A stretch of DNA of 64,000 nt from Chloroflexota bacterium (GCA_902810755.1 CADDYT010000011.1:9730-73729), one strand, 5' to 3'; counted from the stretch's first letter, positions 25,527 through 35,110 are shown. Notes: generated from the sequence alone by a model not told the origin. Made by a program: numbers and translations.

Positions 25527-26417
25527 ATGAGTGTAACAACCTCTACTTCGGAGGATGTATCCTTCGAAATGCGTCCGTATGTGCGCGAGGTCGAAGAGAT
25601 CAGAAAGATCGAGAGACCCGCGCGGTCTGCACGCCGCCGTGCGTTTGCGCCACCGTCTGCCGTTGTGCAGCGCGTGCTGCCTCTGCTGCCGTCAATTGTG
25701 GTAGCCGTCATCTTACTGCTGGCCTGGTATCTGAGTACGGCATATGGACACGTCCCCAGCCTGATTCTGCCCGCGCCCGCTGATGTGTTTGCCAGTCTGG
25801 GCAGCGGCCTGAGCAGCGGGCTGTTCCAGAGCAATGCGCTGGTGACGATTCAGGAGAGCCTGTTCGGCTTCCTGCTCGCGCTGGTCGTTGCCCTGCCGCT
25901 GGGCTACGGGCTGGCGAAGTCGCGCCTGATTGCCGCCGCCATTCACCCCTACCTCGCGGCTGCCCAGGCCATTCCGGCCATTGTGATCGCGCCCCTGCTC
26001 GGCCTCTGGCTGGGCTACGGCCCCGGACCAAACCTGGTCCTCTGCACGCTGATTGTCCTTTTCCCAATGGTGATTACCACCATCCTCGGCGTGCAGACCA
26101 TCGACCCGGAAGTGGCCGACGCGGCCCGACTGGATGGCGCGGGCGGCTGGTCGCTGCTGGCGCATGTCGAGTTTCCCCTGGCCCTTCCTGCCGTGCTGGC
26201 CGGAGTGCGCACGAGCCTGACGCTCTCAATCACCGGCGCCCTGGTCGGGGAACTGGTCAACAACAGTCCAACGGGCCTGGGCTACCTGATCCTGCTGGCG
26301 AAGAACCAGTATGATCTGGCGCTCATGTTCGCCACGCTGGTCATTCTGGCTGTGCTGGCGGCGCTCTACTATGGCGTCTCCTGGCTGCTGACCAGACTGG
26401 CCGCCATTGTCTACTGA
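25527..26417 (+). CDS. ribX: Riboflavin ABC transporter permease, RibX-like
   Basis: 296 residues, BPD-type permease with about six membrane helices from residue 55 on. The EAA loop reads EVADAARLDGAGGWSLLAHVEFPLALPAVLAG. It resembles SsuC/ThiX permeases of the NMT1 group. The FMN riboswitch upstream and the following NMT1-type binding protein indicate riboflavin or a flavin precursor as substrate; the RibXY pair of Chloroflexus was predicted on the same grounds. The start at ATG 25527 has GAGAGGG six bases upstream; an ATG at 25521 is too close to it. No ATPase gene accompanies the pair in this window. Confidence 0.82.
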   Translation: MSVTTSTSEDVSFEMRPYVREVEEIRKIERPARSARRRAFAPPSAVVQRVLPLLPSIVVAVILLLAWYLSTAYGHVPSLILPAPADVFASLGSGLSSGLFQSNALVTIQESLFGFLLALVVALPLGYGLAKSRLIAAAIHPYLAAAQAIPAIVIAPLLGLWLGYGPGPNLVLCTLIVLFPMVITTILGVQTIDPEVADAARLDGAGGWSLLAHVEFPLALPAVLAGVRTSLTLSITGALVGELVNNSPTGLGYLILLAKNQYDLALMFATLVILAVLAALYYGVSWLLTRLAAIVY

Positions 26418-26508
26418 TTGACGCTGATCGACGCTGATCGACGTGAATTGAAGCAGATTGATTGTGCGCAAACCATAGACAGGAATATTCACACGGAGAG
26501 GTGCAACC

Positions 26509-27510
26509 ATGCAGACCCGTTCGTCGCTTTTACTGATTTTTTCTTCGCTGCTTGTATTGAGTATGTTTGTGCTTGCCGGTTGCGGCACTGCGACCTCAGG
26601 TCCTTCTTCAAGCGGCGGCAGTAACCTGACCAACGTTTCGATTGGCCTGGGCTACATCCCGGATATCCAGTTCGCGCCCTTCTATGTGGCACAGAGCAAG
26701 GGCTATTACAGGGCCGCCGGGCTGAACGTGACCTTCCATCACGGCATCGTCAACGACCTGATCGGCTCAATGGTGCTGGGTCACGACAATCTCGTCTTTG
26801 CCAGTGGCGATGAGGTCATGGTGGCGCGCAGCAAAAACTTGCCGGTGGTTGACGTGTCCACGATTTTCCAGCGTTACCCCGTCAGCATCATTGTTCCGGC
26901 CAACTCGCCCATCAAAACGCTGGCCGACCTGAAGGGGCATACCATCGGCTCGCCGGGGCCGTTTGGCGCGACCTATGTTGGCCTGCTCGCGCTGCTCTAC
27001 CACGCCCACCTCTCGCTTTCAGATGTGCATGTCGAATCCATCGGCTTCACACAGGTGACCGCGCTCTATACGCATAAGGTGGACGCGGTTGTCGGCTATT
27101 CCAATAACGAGCCGCTGCAACTGCGTAGCAAGGGCATGGCGGTACGCACCTTCGATGTCTCCGATTACCAGCCGCTCGTCTCCAACGGCATCATCGTCAC
27201 CGAAGACACGCTGCACAATCACCCACAGATGGTCAAAAGCTTCGTCCAGGCCACGTTGAAGGGCCTGCAGGATGTCATCAACAACCCCGCGCAGGCGGTG
27301 CAGCTCAGCAAAGCCTACGTGCCGGGCATGAATGTCAACGAGGCGACGCAGGTGCTGCAAGCGACCATCCCTATCTGGAAAGGTGACGGCCACCTCGGCT
27401 ACAACGATAGCGCCACCTGGCAGGCCATGACACAGTTTCTGGTCGCCGACAAAATCATCCCGCCCGTGCAAAATCTCTCACAGGCGTACACCAACGTTGG
27501 CGTATCATAG
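26509..27510 (+). CDS. ribY: Riboflavin ABC transporter substrate-binding lipoprotein, RibY-like
   Basis: 333 residues. A lipoprotein signal (hydrophobic 5-22, lipobox LAGC with C at about 25) and a Ser/Gly-rich linker precede an NMT1/THI5-like periplasmic-binding fold: VSIGLGYIPDIQFAPFYVAQSKGYYRAAGLNVTF, LKGHTIGSPGPFGATYVGL and VVGYSNNEPLQLRSKG. It would be anchored outside the membrane and deliver the ligand to the RibX-type permease 91 bases upstream. The riboswitch makes riboflavin the best guess; pyrimidine or thiamine precursors are the alternative for this fold. Just before it, ACGCTGATCG occurs twice in tandem (near 26420-26440). A GC-rich inverted repeat at about 27537-27582 may terminate transcription. 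Confidence 0.82.
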   Translation: MQTRSSLLLIFSSLLVLSMFVLAGCGTATSGPSSSGGSNLTNVSIGLGYIPDIQFAPFYVAQSKGYYRAAGLNVTFHHGIVNDLIGSMVLGHDNLVFASGDEVMVARSKNLPVVDVSTIFQRYPVSIIVPANSPIKTLADLKGHTIGSPGPFGATYVGLLALLYHAHLSLSDVHVESIGFTQVTALYTHKVDAVVGYSNNEPLQLRSKGMAVRTFDVSDYQPLVSNGIIVTEDTLHNHPQMVKSFVQATLKGLQDVINNPAQAVQLSKAYVPGMNVNEATQVLQATIPIWKGDGHLGYNDSATWQAMTQFLVADKIIPPVQNLSQAYTNVGVS

Positions 27511-27681
27511 CCTGCGAGTAGCGGAATCATGAAAACGGGCCGGGAGCCAGAGCGAAGCGATTTGCACTGACTTCCGGCCCGCCGTCTCCTCACTTCGCAC
27601 CGCTTGCGAGTTTGCCCCGGATAACGCCGCCAATCACGTTCAAGGTGAGCAAGCCATTTCTCTGCTTTCAGTTTCTTGAGA

Positions 27682-27745
27682 AAATCCTGAGCGTCTTTAG
27701 AGAAATCCTGAGCATATCCAGAACAAATAGCTCGATATCCAGAAC
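27682..27745. promoter_or_regulatory. Four helically phased 11-base repeats upstream of the kdp cluster
   Basis: AAATCCTGAGC occurs at 27682-27692 and 27703-27713, and ATATCCAGAAC at 27714-27724 and 27735-27745. Consensus A(A/T)ATCC(T/A)GA(G/A)C. The starts are 21, 11 and 21 bases apart, close to one or two DNA turns, so all sites face the same side. The rest of the 340-base gap 27511-27850 holds the possible ribY terminator and nothing else I recognise. Confidence 0.65.
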
Positions 27746-27850
27746 GCACCCTGATGGATTTTGCTTTACACTGCAAAGCAGAGGAAAGAAGAAACCGCCG
27801 TGCATGAGTATTTGCGTCGGCGTATTCCCTTCTTTTCGGAGGAGGCTGCG

Positions 27851-28423
27851 ATGGAGAGACCACGCTGGCTGCTGCCTTTTACTTATGGAGTAGATATGGG
27901 AGCCATCGAACTGGTGGCCGATCTTGCCAGACGTGCCGGAGCCACCTTGATTGCCGTATCGTTGATCGCCGCCCCGCGCCTGCCGTCTTCACGGGGAGCG
28001 CATCTGGAGCATATCCAGCAATCGAAAGACTTTCTGGAAGCGGTGCATTGGAAGGCTGACAGATATAGCATCCCGGTTGAACGCTACGAAATTTTCACGA
28101 CAGATGCGATACGGCATATTCCTTTGCTGGTAGCCGACCTGCGCTGCCATGCAATTATCCTGCTGACTATGGAAAAGCGAGAAGTTTTTCTCCAGATGCA
28201 TGAACTGAAGAGCCTGCTGGAATTTGCTCCCTGCCAGTTGCTCATCATTCGGATGTCAGTTCGTGAAGAGCGTATACGATCAGGCATACGCCTGTTTCTG
28301 TTCTGGCTGCGGCGACGGTGGACAGAGAGTCCACAGCACGCCGATGCCAGCCTGGGACGGTCAGCTGGACCTGAAGATGTGGAACCGTTGTGGATCAGGA
28401 CGGAAGGATATCAACGGCGGTGA
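27851..28423 (+). CDS. Universal-stress-protein-like protein
   Basis: 190 residues. The fold pattern of USP/nucleotide-binding alpha-beta proteins is visible: WLLPFTYGVDMGAIELVADLARRAGATLIAVSLI, then ADLRCHAIILLTMEK, SLLEFAPCQLLIIRMS. The ATP-binding G-2x-G-9x-G(S/T) motif is not clearly present, so it may be a non-nucleotide-binding member. The C-terminal tail of about 45 residues is charged. ATG 27851 follows GGAGGAGG. It opens the kdp cluster and may sense or relay a signal together with the USP-like domain of the KdpD at the other end. Confidence 0.65.
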   Translation: MERPRWLLPFTYGVDMGAIELVADLARRAGATLIAVSLIAAPRLPSSRGAHLEHIQQSKDFLEAVHWKADRYSIPVERYEIFTTDAIRHIPLLVADLRCHAIILLTMEKREVFLQMHELKSLLEFAPCQLLIIRMSVREERIRSGIRLFLFWLRRRWTESPQHADASLGRSAGPEDVEPLWIRTEGYQRR

Positions 28424-28454
28424 GCCTGCTATCCTGGAAGGAAGGGATGAGGAC

Positions 28455-28928
28455 ATGCTTGAAGCGCGTATTTTACTGGTGGAAGACGATGCTGTGATAG
28501 CTGATCTGCTCAGACGCAATCTGCATGCGCGCGGGCATGAGGTGAGTGTGGCTATGGATGCACAGAACGCGCTGGCGTATTTGCAAGCCACGCCGTTCGA
28601 TCTCATCATTCTGGATATCAACCTGCCTGATCTGACCGGCTGGGAGGTGCTGCGCACTGCTCTCCAGCAGGGATGGCTCTTGCCGCAGGAGATTGATGGC
28701 GATGATTTGAAACTCCCGGTGGTAGTGCTTTCTGCCGTGCGTATCAGCCCGCGTCGGCTGGCAGAATTCCGCCCCCTTGCCTACCTGCCCAAGCCCTTCC
28801 CGATGGAGGCTATCCTGCGCCTGGCGACAGAGGCGGCAGGACGCAGGAGTGGCGAGGCTATGTGCCACCCGGAAGAGGCTGTGGATACGGAACATCCACA
28901 GCCCGATGAGGAGGAATTACATGCTTGA
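28455..28928 (+). CDS. Stand-alone response-regulator receiver
   Basis: 157 residues. ARILLVEDDAVIADLLRRNL holds the acidic pair, FDLIILDINLPDLTGWEVL the phospho-acceptor aspartate, VVVLSAV the conserved Ser, and AYLPKPFPMEAIL the Lys. No DNA-binding output domain follows, only a 30-residue acidic tail, so it is not a KdpE. The ATG at 28455 lies behind GGATGAGG. Its stop overlaps the next mini-gene's ATG. Placed at the head of the kdp operon, it may take phosphate from a distant kinase and act by protein contact. Confidence 0.8.
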   Translation: MLEARILLVEDDAVIADLLRRNLHARGHEVSVAMDAQNALAYLQATPFDLIILDINLPDLTGWEVLRTALQQGWLLPQEIDGDDLKLPVVVLSAVRISPRRLAEFRPLAYLPKPFPMEAILRLATEAAGRRSGEAMCHPEEAVDTEHPQPDEEELHA

Positions 28929-29004
28929 CCTGATTATCGTTGTGGTGACCATTCTCACCTTTATCGCGTTCACCCTCTTCACAGAGGGCTGCGAACGCCT
29001 GTAG
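28921..29004 (+). CDS. 27-residue single-helix membrane mini-protein in the kdp operon
   Basis: MLDLIIVVVTILTFIAFTLF followed by TEGCERL: one membrane helix with a short polar tail. A strong ribosome site (GAGGAGGAAT) precedes it, and its ATG overlaps the stop of the receiver gene (frames coupled). It is followed by a second mini-gene, kdpF, ten bases later. The TEGCERL end is seen in small proteins that often sit before kdpA in other bacteria, but I cannot name a function. It is probably a helper of the Kdp complex. Confidence 0.6.
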   Translation: MLDLIIVVVTILTFIAFTLFTEGCERL

Positions 29005-29014
29005 GAGGGAATAG

Positions 29015-29110
29015 ATGAACTCGCCGATTGAATACATCCTGGTAGGCATCGTCACGGTTGTCGTGCTGATCTACCTTTTTATCGCGCTCCTTTTACCCGA
29101 AAAGTTTTAA
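29015..29110 (+). CDS. kdpF: K+-transporting ATPase small subunit
   Basis: 31 residues, MNSPIEYILVGIVTVVVLIY then LFIALLLPEKF. The length, single helix and PE(K/R)F end are those of KdpF, which stabilises the KdpABC complex in the membrane. Ribosome site GTAGGAGG lies upstream and kdpA starts 29 bases downstream. Confidence 0.87.
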   Translation: MNSPIEYILVGIVTVVVLIYLFIALLLPEKF

Positions 29111-29139
29111 CGTCTTCTTGCAAAAGTGAGGAACAAGGT

Positions 29140-30891
29140 ATGCCTGTAACGCTGAACAGTGTCCTGCAGGTGCTGATTTTCCTGGTCATCGTCTTGCTGT
29201 TGACGAAGCCGCTTGGCCTGTATATGTATAAGATCTTCAATGGTGAACGTACCTGGCTCTCGCCGGTCTTCGTTCCGGTGGAACGGTTTTTTTACAAACT
29301 GGCCGGTATCAATCCAGAGGAGGAGCAGAAATGGACGGGCTATATGCTCTCCGTGCTGATCTTCAGCCTGGTGGGTATGCTGCTGCTCTATCTGTTTGAG
29401 CGCACGCAGCAGTGGCAGGGGCCATTGTTCAATCCGCAGAATCTGCCCAATGTGGAGCCGCAACTGGCCTTCAACACCGCCGCCAGTTTCACCACCAACA
29501 CCAACTGGCAGAACTACGCGGGTGAGCAGACGATGACCTACCTGACCCAGATGGCCGGGCTGACCTTTCACCAGTTCGTCTCCGCCGCTGCCGGAATCGC
29601 GATGGCAGTGGCGCTGGTACGCGGCCTCGCCCGTCGCAGCGCGCAAACGCTGGGCAACTTCTGGGTCGATCTCGTGCGCTGCACGCTCTACCTGCTGTTG
29701 CCGATCTGCGTGGTCGTCGCGCTGGTCTTCGTCTCACAGGGCATGATCCAGAACTTCAACCCTTATACGGTCGTGCATACTCTCAATGGCCAGACGCAGA
29801 TCATTGCTCAGGGGCCAGTGGCCTCGATGGAGGCCATCAAGGACCTGGGAACCAATGGCGGCGGCTTTTTCAACGTCAACGCGGCCCATCCCTTTGAGAA
29901 CCCCGATGCCTTCACCGCGCTGATCATCATTCTGGAGGAAATCTGCCTCGGTGCCGGGCTGTTCTACATGTTCGGCAAGTGGGTCGGTGATACGCGTCAG
30001 GGCTGGGTTCTCTGGATTGCCTCGGCTATCCTCTTTGTGGTTGGCGTAGGGATCGTGATTGGAGCCGAGCAGAGCGGTAACCCGCTGTTGACGGGTGCGG
30101 GGGCCAGCCAGCAGGTCAGCGCCTATCAGACAGGCGGCAACATGGAGGGCAAGGAGGTACGCTACGGCATCACCCTTTCCTCGCTTCAGGAAGTAACCAC
30201 GACCGCCACTTCGACGGGTACCGTCATGAGTTTTCACGATAGCTATACGCCGCTGGGCGGGCTGGTGCTGATCACGAACATGGCCCTCGGCGAAATCATC
30301 TTCGGTGGCGTTGGCGCGGGCCTCTACTGCATGATTATGTTCGCTATCATCGCCGTCTTTATAGCGGGCTTGATGGTGGGTAGAACGCCAGAATACCTGG
30401 GCAAGAAGATCGAGCGCAAGGAGATCATGATGGCGATGCTCGCTCTGCTGGTCTCGCCGCTTGTCGTTCTGGGCTTTAGCGCCGTCGCCGTCGTGCTGCC
30501 GCAGGGAACAGCCGGGCTGACCACCGGCGCGGGCAATCTGGGGCCGCACGGGCTGACCGACATTCTTTATGCCTTTACCTCTACCAATGCCAACAACGGC
30601 TCGGCCTTCGCCGGACTCAACGGCAACTCCCCTTTCTATAACTGGATGCTGGGTTTCGCCATGCTCATCGGTCGCTTTGCCGAAGTTATCCCTCTGCTGG
30701 CCCTGGGCGGCGCGCTGGTCAAAAAGAGGGTGGTACCGGCAGGATTGGGGACGTTTCCCACCACCAGACCGCTCTTCGTTGGTCTCTTGCTCGGTGTGAT
30801 CCTGATCGTGGGCGCGCTGACCTTTTTCCCGGCCTACGCGCTGGGGCCGATAGTCGAACAACTACTGATGCACGCGGGGAGGGTGTTCTAA
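29140..30891 (+). CDS. kdpA: K+-transporting ATPase, potassium-channel-like subunit
   Basis: 583 residues with about ten membrane helices. It forms the K+ selectivity pathway of the high-affinity KdpFABC pump. Filter-like segments include [19 protein letters not shown] and [21 protein letters not shown], the four-repeat P-loop type of KdpA. Later [37 protein letters not shown] and [17 protein letters not shown] are further family marks. Its stop TAA overlaps the kdpB ATG by one base. The locus is usually induced at low external K+. Confidence 0.97.
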   Translation: MPVTLNSVLQVLIFLVIVLLLTKPLGLYMYKIFNGERTWLSPVFVPVERFFYKLAGINPEEEQKWTGYMLSVLIFSLVGMLLLYLFERTQQWQGPLFNPQNLPNVEPQLAFNTAASFTTNTNWQNYAGEQTMTYLTQMAGLTFHQFVSAAAGIAMAVALVRGLARRSAQTLGNFWVDLVRCTLYLLLPICVVVALVFVSQGMIQNFNPYTVVHTLNGQTQIIAQGPVASMEAIKDLGTNGGGFFNVNAAHPFENPDAFTALIIILEEICLGAGLFYMFGKWVGDTRQGWVLWIASAILFVVGVGIVIGAEQSGNPLLTGAGASQQVSAYQTGGNMEGKEVRYGITLSSLQEVTTTATSTGTVMSFHDSYTPLGGLVLITNMALGEIIFGGVGAGLYCMIMFAIIAVFIAGLMVGRTPEYLGKKIERKEIMMAMLALLVSPLVVLGFSAVAVVLPQGTAGLTTGAGNLGPHGLTDILYAFTSTNANNGSAFAGLNGNSPFYNWMLGFAMLIGRFAEVIPLLALGGALVKKRVVPAGLGTFPTTRPLFVGLLLGVILIVGALTFFPAYALGPIVEQLLMHAGRVF

Positions 30892-33083
30892 TGAAGACTG
30901 ACGTAACCGGCACACAGACCGATAGCCTGGAAGTCAGGCAGTGGAAGACGCGGCGCAAGGGTAGTCTCTCTATCTGGGATCCGAAGATCATCCGCTCTGC
31001 TATTCCGGCATCCTTCAAGAAGCTCGATCCGCGTGTGCAGGTCAAGAACCCGGTCATGTTCGTGGTCGAGATTGGCAGCGTCGTCACCACCATCGAGTTC
31101 GTGCGCCTGCTCTTCGCCGCCCCCACGCCAGCTTTGCCGCGTACACAGTTGACCTATGAGACCATCTTCGTGCTGGCGGTAGCCGTCTGGCTCTGGTTCA
31201 CTGTTGTCTTCGCCAATTTCGCTGAAGCCATGGCCGAGGGGCGCGGCAAGGCGCAGGCCGAGACGTTGCGCCGGGCGCGCACCACCACAATGGCGAAACG
31301 GCTGGCAACTCCTGATCGCTCCGGCAAGGTCGAAGAGGTGCCTGCGCCGCAACTGCGCAAGGGCGACCTGGTGCTGGTCGAGGCAGGCGATCAAATTCCC
31401 GGCGATGGCGATGTCATCGAGGGCGTGGCTTCCGTCGACGAGTCGGCCATCACCGGCGAGTCGGCCCCGGTCATTCGCGAAAGCGGCGGCGACCGCAGCG
31501 CCGTGACGGGTGGCACGCGCGTACTTTCCGACTGGATTATCGTGCGTATCGGCGCCAACCCCGGTGAAACTTTCCTTGATCGCATGATTGCGCTGGTTGA
31601 GGGGGCAAAGCGACAGAAGACGCCCAACGAGATTGCCCTGAATATCCTGATTGCCGCCCTGACCATCATCTTCGTGCTGGTGGTGGTCTCCCTTGAGCCG
31701 TTCGCCATCTACTCAGGCCAGCCCGTCTCGGTCACCACACTGATTGCCCTGCTGGTCTGCCTGATTCCAACTACCATTGGCGGGCTGCTCTCAGCCATCG
31801 GCATCGCAGGCATGGACCGACTGGTGCAGCGCAACGTCCTGGCGATGAGCGGGCGCGCCGTTGAGGCGGCAGGCGATGTGGATGTGCTGCTGCTGGACAA
31901 GACCGGCACCATTACGCTGGGCAATCGGCAGGCCACACGCTTCGTGCCGCTCACCGGCGTCGATGAACGCGACGTGGCCCGTGCCGCCATGCTTTCCAGC
32001 CTCTCCGACGAGACCCCGGAAGGCCGCTCCATCGTCATGCTCGCGAAGGAGAAATATGGCCTTACCGACGGCGTGGACGCTTCCGCGACCTTCATCCCCT
32101 TCTCGGCCATGACGCGCATGAGTGGAGTGGACCTGGGCGGGGCGCAGGGCAACGGCAATTCCGTCCACAGCATTCGCAAAGGAGCCGGAGACGCGGTGGC
32201 GGCGTATGTGGCTGAGCATGGAGGCGACACAGCGCATAACGACGAACTGAAGCGGATCGTCGATGGTATCGCCCGTGCAGGCAGCACGCCGCTGGTGGTG
32301 GCCGAGACGGAAACGGGGCCGGATGGTTCAGGTGAACAGGCGCGCGTGCTGGGAGTGATCGAACTCAAGGATATTGTCAAGGGCGGCATGCGGGCGCGCT
32401 TCGATGAACTGCGACGCATGGGCATTCGCACCATCATGATTACCGGCGATAATCCGCTCACCGCCGCCGCTATCGCAAAAGAAGCCGGTGTCGATGACTT
32501 CCTGGCGCAGGCGACGCCGGAGACCAAGATGAAGCTGATCAAAGAGCAGCAGGCAGGCGGACGGCTGGTGGCAATGACGGGCGACGGCACCAACGATGCT
32601 CCGGCGCTGGCGCAGGCCGATGTGGGCGTGGCGATGAATACCGGTACGCAGGCCGCTAAAGAGGCCGCCAACATGGTCGATCTGGACTCCAACCCGACCA
32701 AGCTGATTGAGGTCGTCGAAGTGGGTAAACAACTGCTGATTACACGCGGCGCGCTGACCACTTTCAGTATTGCCAACGACGTGGCCAAATACTTCGCCAT
32801 CATCCCGGCTGCCTTCTCGATCACCTATCCACAGTTGCAGGCCCTCAACGTCATGCAACTGGCGACGCCGCACAGCGCGGTGCTTTCCGCCGTGATTTTC
32901 AACGCGCTCATCATCATCGCGCTCATCCCTCTCGCTCTGCGCGGGGTCAAATATCGCCCGATCGGGGCCGGGCCGCTCTTGCGCCGCAATCTGCTGATCT
33001 ACGGCATCGGCGGTATCATCGCCCCCTTCCTCGGCATCAAGCTGATCGACCTGATCTTGCAGGTGCTGCACCTGACGCTGTGA
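30891..33083 (+). CDS. kdpB: K+-transporting P-type ATPase catalytic subunit
   Basis: 730 residues, somewhat longer than the usual ~685. The phosphorylated aspartate is D336 in [14 protein letters not shown]. The actuator motif is [20 protein letters not shown], and the hinge [22 protein letters not shown]. Extra length lies in the N-terminal 40 residues and in a Gly/Asn/Glu-rich insertion of the nucleotide domain (around [19 protein letters not shown] and [12 protein letters not shown]). It hydrolyses ATP to drive K+ uptake by KdpA. Confidence 0.97.
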   Translation: MKTDVTGTQTDSLEVRQWKTRRKGSLSIWDPKIIRSAIPASFKKLDPRVQVKNPVMFVVEIGSVVTTIEFVRLLFAAPTPALPRTQLTYETIFVLAVAVWLWFTVVFANFAEAMAEGRGKAQAETLRRARTTTMAKRLATPDRSGKVEEVPAPQLRKGDLVLVEAGDQIPGDGDVIEGVASVDESAITGESAPVIRESGGDRSAVTGGTRVLSDWIIVRIGANPGETFLDRMIALVEGAKRQKTPNEIALNILIAALTIIFVLVVVSLEPFAIYSGQPVSVTTLIALLVCLIPTTIGGLLSAIGIAGMDRLVQRNVLAMSGRAVEAAGDVDVLLLDKTGTITLGNRQATRFVPLTGVDERDVARAAMLSSLSDETPEGRSIVMLAKEKYGLTDGVDASATFIPFSAMTRMSGVDLGGAQGNGNSVHSIRKGAGDAVAAYVAEHGGDTAHNDELKRIVDGIARAGSTPLVVAETETGPDGSGEQARVLGVIELKDIVKGGMRARFDELRRMGIRTIMITGDNPLTAAAIAKEAGVDDFLAQATPETKMKLIKEQQAGGRLVAMTGDGTNDAPALAQADVGVAMNTGTQAAKEAANMVDLDSNPTKLIEVVEVGKQLLITRGALTTFSIANDVAKYFAIIPAAFSITYPQLQALNVMQLATPHSAVLSAVIFNALIIIALIPLALRGVKYRPIGAGPLLRRNLLIYGIGGIIAPFLGIKLIDLILQVLHLTL

Positions 33084-33144
33084 AGTGAAGAATGGTTGCT
33101 ACAGACTTGTCGGCTACGTTTGCGGCAAGGAAAGGTAATGGAAA

Positions 33145-33765
33145 ATGAAAACGTTTTTGACGAAATACCTGCGCCCGGCGCTGGTGCTGACGCTGCTTCT
33201 GACGATTGTGACCGGCTTTCTTTATCCGGGCGTAGTTACCGGCCTGTCGCAGTTGCTCTTCCACTCCCAGGCCAACGGCAGTCTGGTATATAATGCGCAG
33301 GGACAGGTGATCGGTTCGCAGTTGATCGGGCAATACTGGACAGAGCCGCAATACTTTCACGGGCGGCCTTCGGCCACCGTCAACCAGAACACGGGGCAGC
33401 CGCAGCCATATAACGCGGAGAACTCAACGGCCTCAAATCTGGGGCCGACGAATAAGACACTTATTCAGGATGTGCAGCAGCGCGTGGCGGCGTGGAAAGC
33501 CGAGTTTAAAGCGGAGGGACTGCCCGTTCCTTCCGGCCCGGTGCCGGTTGATCTCGTCACGACCTCTGGCTCTGGCTTAGACCCGGACATCACGATTGCT
33601 GGCGCGCTCTATCAGGTGCCGATTGTGGCGAAGGCGCGCGGGTTGAGCGAGAGCGTGGTGCAACAACTGGTCATGAGCCATGTGCATGGCCGCTTCCTGG
33701 GCATCTTTGGCGAGCCGTATGTCAACGTCCTTGAATTGAATATGGCGCTGGATGCGCTGAAGTAG
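33145..33765 (+). CDS. kdpC: K+-transporting ATPase subunit C
   Basis: 206 residues. A single N-terminal membrane helix (VLTLLLTIVTGFLYPGVVTGLSQLLF) is followed by an extracellular domain with GSQLIGQYWTEPQYFHGRPSA, SGLDPDITIAGALYQVPIVAKARG and PYVNVLELNMAL, all KdpC signatures. It helps assembly and ATP binding of the Kdp complex. It is separated from kdpB by 61 bases and from kdpD by 7. ATG 33145 follows AAGGTAATGG. Confidence 0.95.
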   Translation: MKTFLTKYLRPALVLTLLLTIVTGFLYPGVVTGLSQLLFHSQANGSLVYNAQGQVIGSQLIGQYWTEPQYFHGRPSATVNQNTGQPQPYNAENSTASNLGPTNKTLIQDVQQRVAAWKAEFKAEGLPVPSGPVPVDLVTTSGSGLDPDITIAGALYQVPIVAKARGLSESVVQQLVMSHVHGRFLGIFGEPYVNVLELNMALDALK

Positions 33766-33772
33766 CAAATTG

Positions 33773-35110
33773 ATGAGCAAGATGAGCGAGCAACCATCTG
33801 ATCCTGGCACTCCGCAGCGCGAGGAGGGTCGGCCAGACCCGGAAGAACTGCTGCGCCGCTATAGCCTGCGCGATAGCGATCTGGGCGTTGTTCCCCCGGC
33901 TGCTCCTGCACAGGGGCAGACAGGAGAGCAGCCTGACTCGCAGGATAGCGGCTATGGACACCGGCGCGGTCGCCTGCGCGTCTACCTGGCCTCGGCGGCA
34001 GGAGCGGGCAAGACCTATGCTATGCTCAACGAGGGACATCGCCGCGAGAGTCGGGGAACCGACGTGGTGGTCGGCTATGTCGAAACGCATGGCCGACCCC
34101 AGACGCAGGCGCAGATCGGAGATTTAGAGATCATTCCGCGCAAGAAAGTCTCCTACCGGGGCGTGACGCTCGAAGAGATGGATACGGATGCTATCATCGC
34201 TCGCCATCCCAGAGTGGCGCTTATCGATGAACTGGCACATACCAACGTCCCCGGCTCCAGGCACGCCAAACGCTATCAGGATGTGCTGGAAATCCTTGCC
34301 GCAGGCATCGACGTGGTCACAACTCTCAACATCCAGCACCTTGAGAGCCTCAACGACCTGGTTGCCAGCATCACCGGCGTGCGCGTGCGCGAAACGTTGC
34401 CAGACTGGATTCTCGATCAGGCCGACGAGGTTGAGCTTGTGGACATCTCTCCCCACGCCCTGCGCCAGCGCATGAAACACGGTAACATTTACCCGCGCGA
34501 CCGCATTGATGCCGCGCTCAACAATTTCTTCCGTGAAGGGAACCTGACGGCGCTGCGCGAGCTGGCCTTGCGCCGCACAGCAGAGAAGACGGAAGAACAA
34601 CTTCAGCAGTATATGAGCGAACACGGCATCCACGCCGTCTGGCCCGCCAGCGAGCGCGTGATGGTCGGCTTCGATGCGCGCCCGCATACCCGTCAGGTCA
34701 TTCGTGACGCCTGGAGGCTTGCGCATGGTTTGCACGCTGACCTCATCGCCATCAATATCCAGCCGCAGGGCTATCTCGCTTTCACGAACAAACTGATCGG
34801 CTGGCTCAAGTATGGCGGAGAGGCGAAGAGACACAGAGAGGCCGCCATGAAACGTCTGCAGGAACATGCGGTGCTGGCCGAAGACCTGGGGGCCGAGGTC
34901 ATACACGCCAGGAGCAACAATATTGCAAAAACCCTCGTCGAGATTGCCCGCGAGCGTCAGATCACGCAACTCGTGCTGGGCCAGCCAGCGCGCAGCCGCT
35001 GGGAAGAACTCCTGCGCGGCTCGACCATCAACCGGGTGCTACGCATGAGCCGCGATATCGATATCCACCTTGTGCCGTTGGAGAGGGGTGAAGATGAGGG
35101 AATATTCTGA
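33773..35110 (+). CDS. kdpD: KdpD N-terminal sensor protein lacking the histidine kinase
   Basis: 445 residues. After a ~60-residue acidic/proline-rich start comes the KdpD sensor domain with Walker A (AAGAGKTYAMLN), GYVETHGRPQT, LIDELAHTNVPGSRHAKRYQD (Walker B) and VVTTLNIQHLESLND. A USP-like domain follows (VMVGFDARPHTRQVIRDAW to IDIHLVPL). The four membrane helices, GAF and histidine-kinase modules of a full KdpD (~900 aa) are absent. The stop is genuine: no kinase ORF follows. Such short KdpDs exist in other phyla and are thought to act as cytoplasmic K+/c-di-AMP/ATP sensors. The ribosome site is weak, so translation may couple to kdpC. Confidence 0.9.
   Translation: MSKMSEQPSDPGTPQREEGRPDPEELLRRYSLRDSDLGVVPPAAPAQGQTGEQPDSQDSGYGHRRGRLRVYLASAAGAGKTYAMLNEGHRRESRGTDVVVGYVETHGRPQTQAQIGDLEIIPRKKVSYRGVTLEEMDTDAIIARHPRVALIDELAHTNVPGSRHAKRYQDVLEILAAGIDVVTTLNIQHLESLNDLVASITGVRVRETLPDWILDQADEVELVDISPHALRQRMKHGNIYPRDRIDAALNNFFREGNLTALRELALRRTAEKTEEQLQQYMSEHGIHAVWPASERVMVGFDARPHTRQVIRDAWRLAHGLHADLIAINIQPQGYLAFTNKLIGWLKYGGEAKRHREAAMKRLQEHAVLAEDLGAEVIHARSNNIAKTLVEIARERQITQLVLGQPARSRWEELLRGSTINRVLRMSRDIDIHLVPLERGEDEGIF

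Noticed and set aside
26420..26440. Tandem ACGCTGATCG repeat before ribY
   Set aside because: Only two short copies; too little to call an operator or a repeat array.
28224..28454. Upstream extension of the receiver protein by 77 codons
   Set aside because: It overlaps the USP-like gene in another frame; the receiver fold starts at the ATG at 28455 behind a good ribosome site.
29734..30861. 375-codon minus-strand frame inside kdpA
   Set aside because: Antisense shadow, rich in Gln, Arg and His as usual for shadows of GC-rich genes; kdpA has unmistakable motifs.
31709..32824. 371-codon Ser/Ala-rich minus-strand frame inside kdpB
   Set aside because: Antisense shadow of the P-type ATPase gene.
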